64,000 bases of DNA, taken from Microbacterium terregens (GTDB lineage: Bacteria; Actinomycetota; Actinomycetes; Actinomycetales; Microbacteriaceae). Below the pieces are notes generated by a model. The model saw only the letters and a list, made by a program, of their open reading frames with translations, searched no databases and was not told where the DNA came from. The position numbers were made by a program, and so were the translations under genes. The DNA lies in the NCBI RefSeq assembly GCF_039534975.1, contig NZ_BAAAWH010000001.1, forward strand, positions 186,001 through 250,000. The letters run 5' to 3'. The stretch's first letter is position 1, and each line of letters starts with the position of its first letter. This document shows, one piece after another, positions 62,472-64,000 of the stretch.

Positions 62472-63746
62472 ATGCCCGTGCTCACCGTTCCCGCCGGGGC
62501 GACGACTCGCCCGCGCCCGACCCCGAACGAGCTCCGCGCCGACATCTGGCTCGCCGGCGGACTCCTCCTGGGCGCGATCCTGAGCGCGGCTCTCGGCTCG
62601 GTGGCCGGGGTGTACGGCGAGGACAGCACGCACCTGAGCTGGGCGCTGCTCTACACGGTCGCGCTGACCGCGCCGCTGGCCGTTCGCCGCCGGTTCCCCG
62701 AGATCGCCGCCGTCGTCGTCGCCGTGGCGTTCTTCGTGGGCGTCTCACTGAAGGTTCCCGAGCTGTACGTCGGCAACATCGCTCTGTTCATCGCCATGTA
62801 TACAGTCGGCGCCTGGGTGGACGACCGTCGCCGCGCGAACCTCATCCGCATCCTGATCATCGTCGGCATGTTCGGGTGGCTCCTGATCACCACGTTCCAG
62901 TCCGCGACGGCACCCACCGACGAAGGCTTCTCGCGGGTGGGTGTGTTCTCGCCGTTCGTGGCGTTCATGCTGATCCAGTTCCTCGTGAACGCCGCATTCT
63001 TCGGGGGCGCGTACTACATGGGTGATCGGGCATATGCCGCGGCGATCGAACGCACCGCTCTGCACGAGCGCACCGTCGAGCTCGAACGCGAGCGCGAGCG
63101 CACCTCCGCCCAGGCCGTCGCCCTCGATCGGGTGCGGATCGCGCGCGAACTGCACGACGTGGTCGCGCATCATGTGTCGGCCATGGGCGTTCAGGCCGGC
63201 GCCGCGCGGGCTGTGCTGGAACGTGATCCCGAGGCCGCGCGCGGTGCCCTCCTCGGCATCGAGTCCTCGGCCCGATCCGCCCTGACCGAACTGCGTCAAC
63301 TGCTGGAGACCCTGCGCACCCCGCAGGGCGCCGAGCCGAGCGAATCCACGGTCAGCCTCGCCGCGCTTCCGCAGCTCATCGAGCACGCCCGCGAGAACGG
63401 CCTGCCGACCAGCTTCACCATCGTCGGGGAGCCGGTCGAGGTCCCCGCGCTCGCGCAGGTGAACATGTACCGCATTGCACAGGAGGCGCTGACGAACGCG
63501 CGCCGCCACGGCGGACCGGATGCCGCGGCCGACGTCCGGCTGCGGTACGACGTCGCCGATGTCGAGCTGGAGGTGACCAACACCGGTCGCGCATCATCGC
63601 TCGCCCGGCCCGGGCTCGGCATCGTGGGGATGCGCGAGCGCGCCGCGGCCTCGGGCGGCGAGATCGAGATCGGCCCGCGCGGGCGGGGCGGGTTCCTCGT
63701 GCGTGCGCGGATCCCGGTCCCTGCGCACGCCGGGCTCCGGGCATGA
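62472..63746 (+). CDS. Sensor histidine kinase, NarL/HisKA_3 type
   Basis: 424 residues: about five hydrophobic segments in the first 190 residues, a coiled-coil stretch (ERTALHERTVELERERERT), HisKA_3 with H228 in RELHDVVAHHVSAM, and an ATPase domain with N box (EALTNARRHGG) and GLGIVGMRER. ATG at 62472 follows TACCGT by seven bases. Signal unknown. It overlaps the response-regulator gene by ATGA. Confidence 0.9.
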   Translation: MPVLTVPAGATTRPRPTPNELRADIWLAGGLLLGAILSAALGSVAGVYGEDSTHLSWALLYTVALTAPLAVRRRFPEIAAVVVAVAFFVGVSLKVPELYVGNIALFIAMYTVGAWVDDRRRANLIRILIIVGMFGWLLITTFQSATAPTDEGFSRVGVFSPFVAFMLIQFLVNAAFFGGAYYMGDRAYAAAIERTALHERTVELERERERTSAQAVALDRVRIARELHDVVAHHVSAMGVQAGAARAVLERDPEAARGALLGIESSARSALTELRQLLETLRTPQGAEPSESTVSLAALPQLIEHARENGLPTSFTIVGEPVEVPALAQVNMYRIAQEALTNARRHGGPDAAADVRLRYDVADVELEVTNTGRASSLARPGLGIVGMRERAAASGGEIEIGPRGRGGFLVRARIPVPAHAGLRA

Positions 63747-64000
63747 GGAGGCCCAGGACGAGCGGAGCGATGACAGGATCCGAAGGGCCGATCCGCGTGC
63801 TGCTCGTGGACGACCACGCCGTGATGCGCGCCGGCTTCCGGATGATCCTCGAGACCGAGCCCGACATCGTCGTGGCCGGCGAGGCTGCCACCGGCGTGGA
63901 GGCGGTCGCCGCGGCATCCGCTCTGCGCCCCGACGTCATCTGCATGGACGTCCAGATGCCCGACATGGACGGGCTCGAGGCGACCCGCCGCATCGTGGCG
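63743..64000 (+). CDS. Response regulator, NarL/FixJ type (3' end cut by window)
   Basis: Receiver domain: VLLVDDHAVMRAGFRMIL with the acidic pair, and phosphoacceptor Asp in VICMDVQMPDMDGL. Start by ATGA overlap with the kinase at 63743; ATG 63770 is an in-frame alternative. The DNA-binding part lies outside the window. Confidence 0.88.
   Translation, partial: MRRPRTSGAMTGSEGPIRVLLVDDHAVMRAGFRMILETEPDIVVAGEAATGVEAVAAASALRPDVICMDVQMPDMDGLEATRRIVA

Overview
The window is high-GC DNA from an actinobacterium, most likely Microbacterium or a close relative in Microbacteriaceae. The signs are GTG and TTG starts, many apparently leaderless genes with a TANNNT box 6-7 nt before the start codon, heavy use of the words GGATGCC and GGCATCC, and family-typical extragenic hairpins. 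No rRNA, tRNA, phage, insertion sequence or CRISPR array was seen.

Positions 1-47270 form a catabolic island for methoxylated, lignin-type aromatics. It holds: (i) a branched-chain-type ABC importer, an IclR regulator and a MetE-like methyltransferase (1-6445); (ii) a DUF1932 dehydrogenase with a divergent GntR regulator (6523-8053); (iii) three LigM/DesA-like tetrahydrofolate-dependent aryl O-demethylases (8116-9468, 12912-14318, 45852-47270); (iv) a CYP199A-like para-methoxybenzoate P450 with a phthalate-dioxygenase-reductase-type partner (10634-12851); (v) a gallate lower pathway galB-galC-galD joined to a type I (VOC) extradiol dioxygenase in place of the usual LigAB type enzyme (14540-18075), followed by an aldehyde dehydrogenase and an MFS transporter; (vi) a MarR-controlled hydroxycinnamate-type side-chain module: SDR, amidohydrolase, MaoC hydratase, CoA ligase and NMT1-type ABC importer (21289-30577); (vii) a ten-gene sugar-type operon on the minus strand with an RbsABC-like importer, dehydrogenases, a ketose-epimerase-like protein and a split transketolase (30604-41500); (viii) a second aldehyde dehydrogenase, a MarR regulator, and metF-purU-ligM, which would recycle methyl-THF to THF and formate (41718-47270).

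The proposed flow is: cinnamates lose two carbons as acetyl-CoA to give benzoates; the P450 removes para-methyl groups as formaldehyde; the LigM enzymes move meta-methyl groups to THF; MetF and PurU regenerate THF; the ring is opened by the VOC dioxygenase; GalD, GalB and GalC give pyruvate and oxaloacetate. Shared palindromes tie distant parts together: an IclR-type box at 4333 and 10541, and a MarR-type box at 14379 and 43942.

From about 47378 onward the content looks like ordinary chromosome: PadR regulator, a catalytically dead beta-lactamase-like protein, M13 peptidase, a frameshifted MATE transporter, TrmH-type methyltransferase, mntH and mntR with twin palindromic operators, short-chain dehydrogenase, HAD phosphatase, YdeI-like protein, a 35-residue membrane protein, pyrE, exodeoxyribonuclease III, a RibD-type reductase / HxlR / VOC operon, and a NarL-type two-component system cut by the window end.
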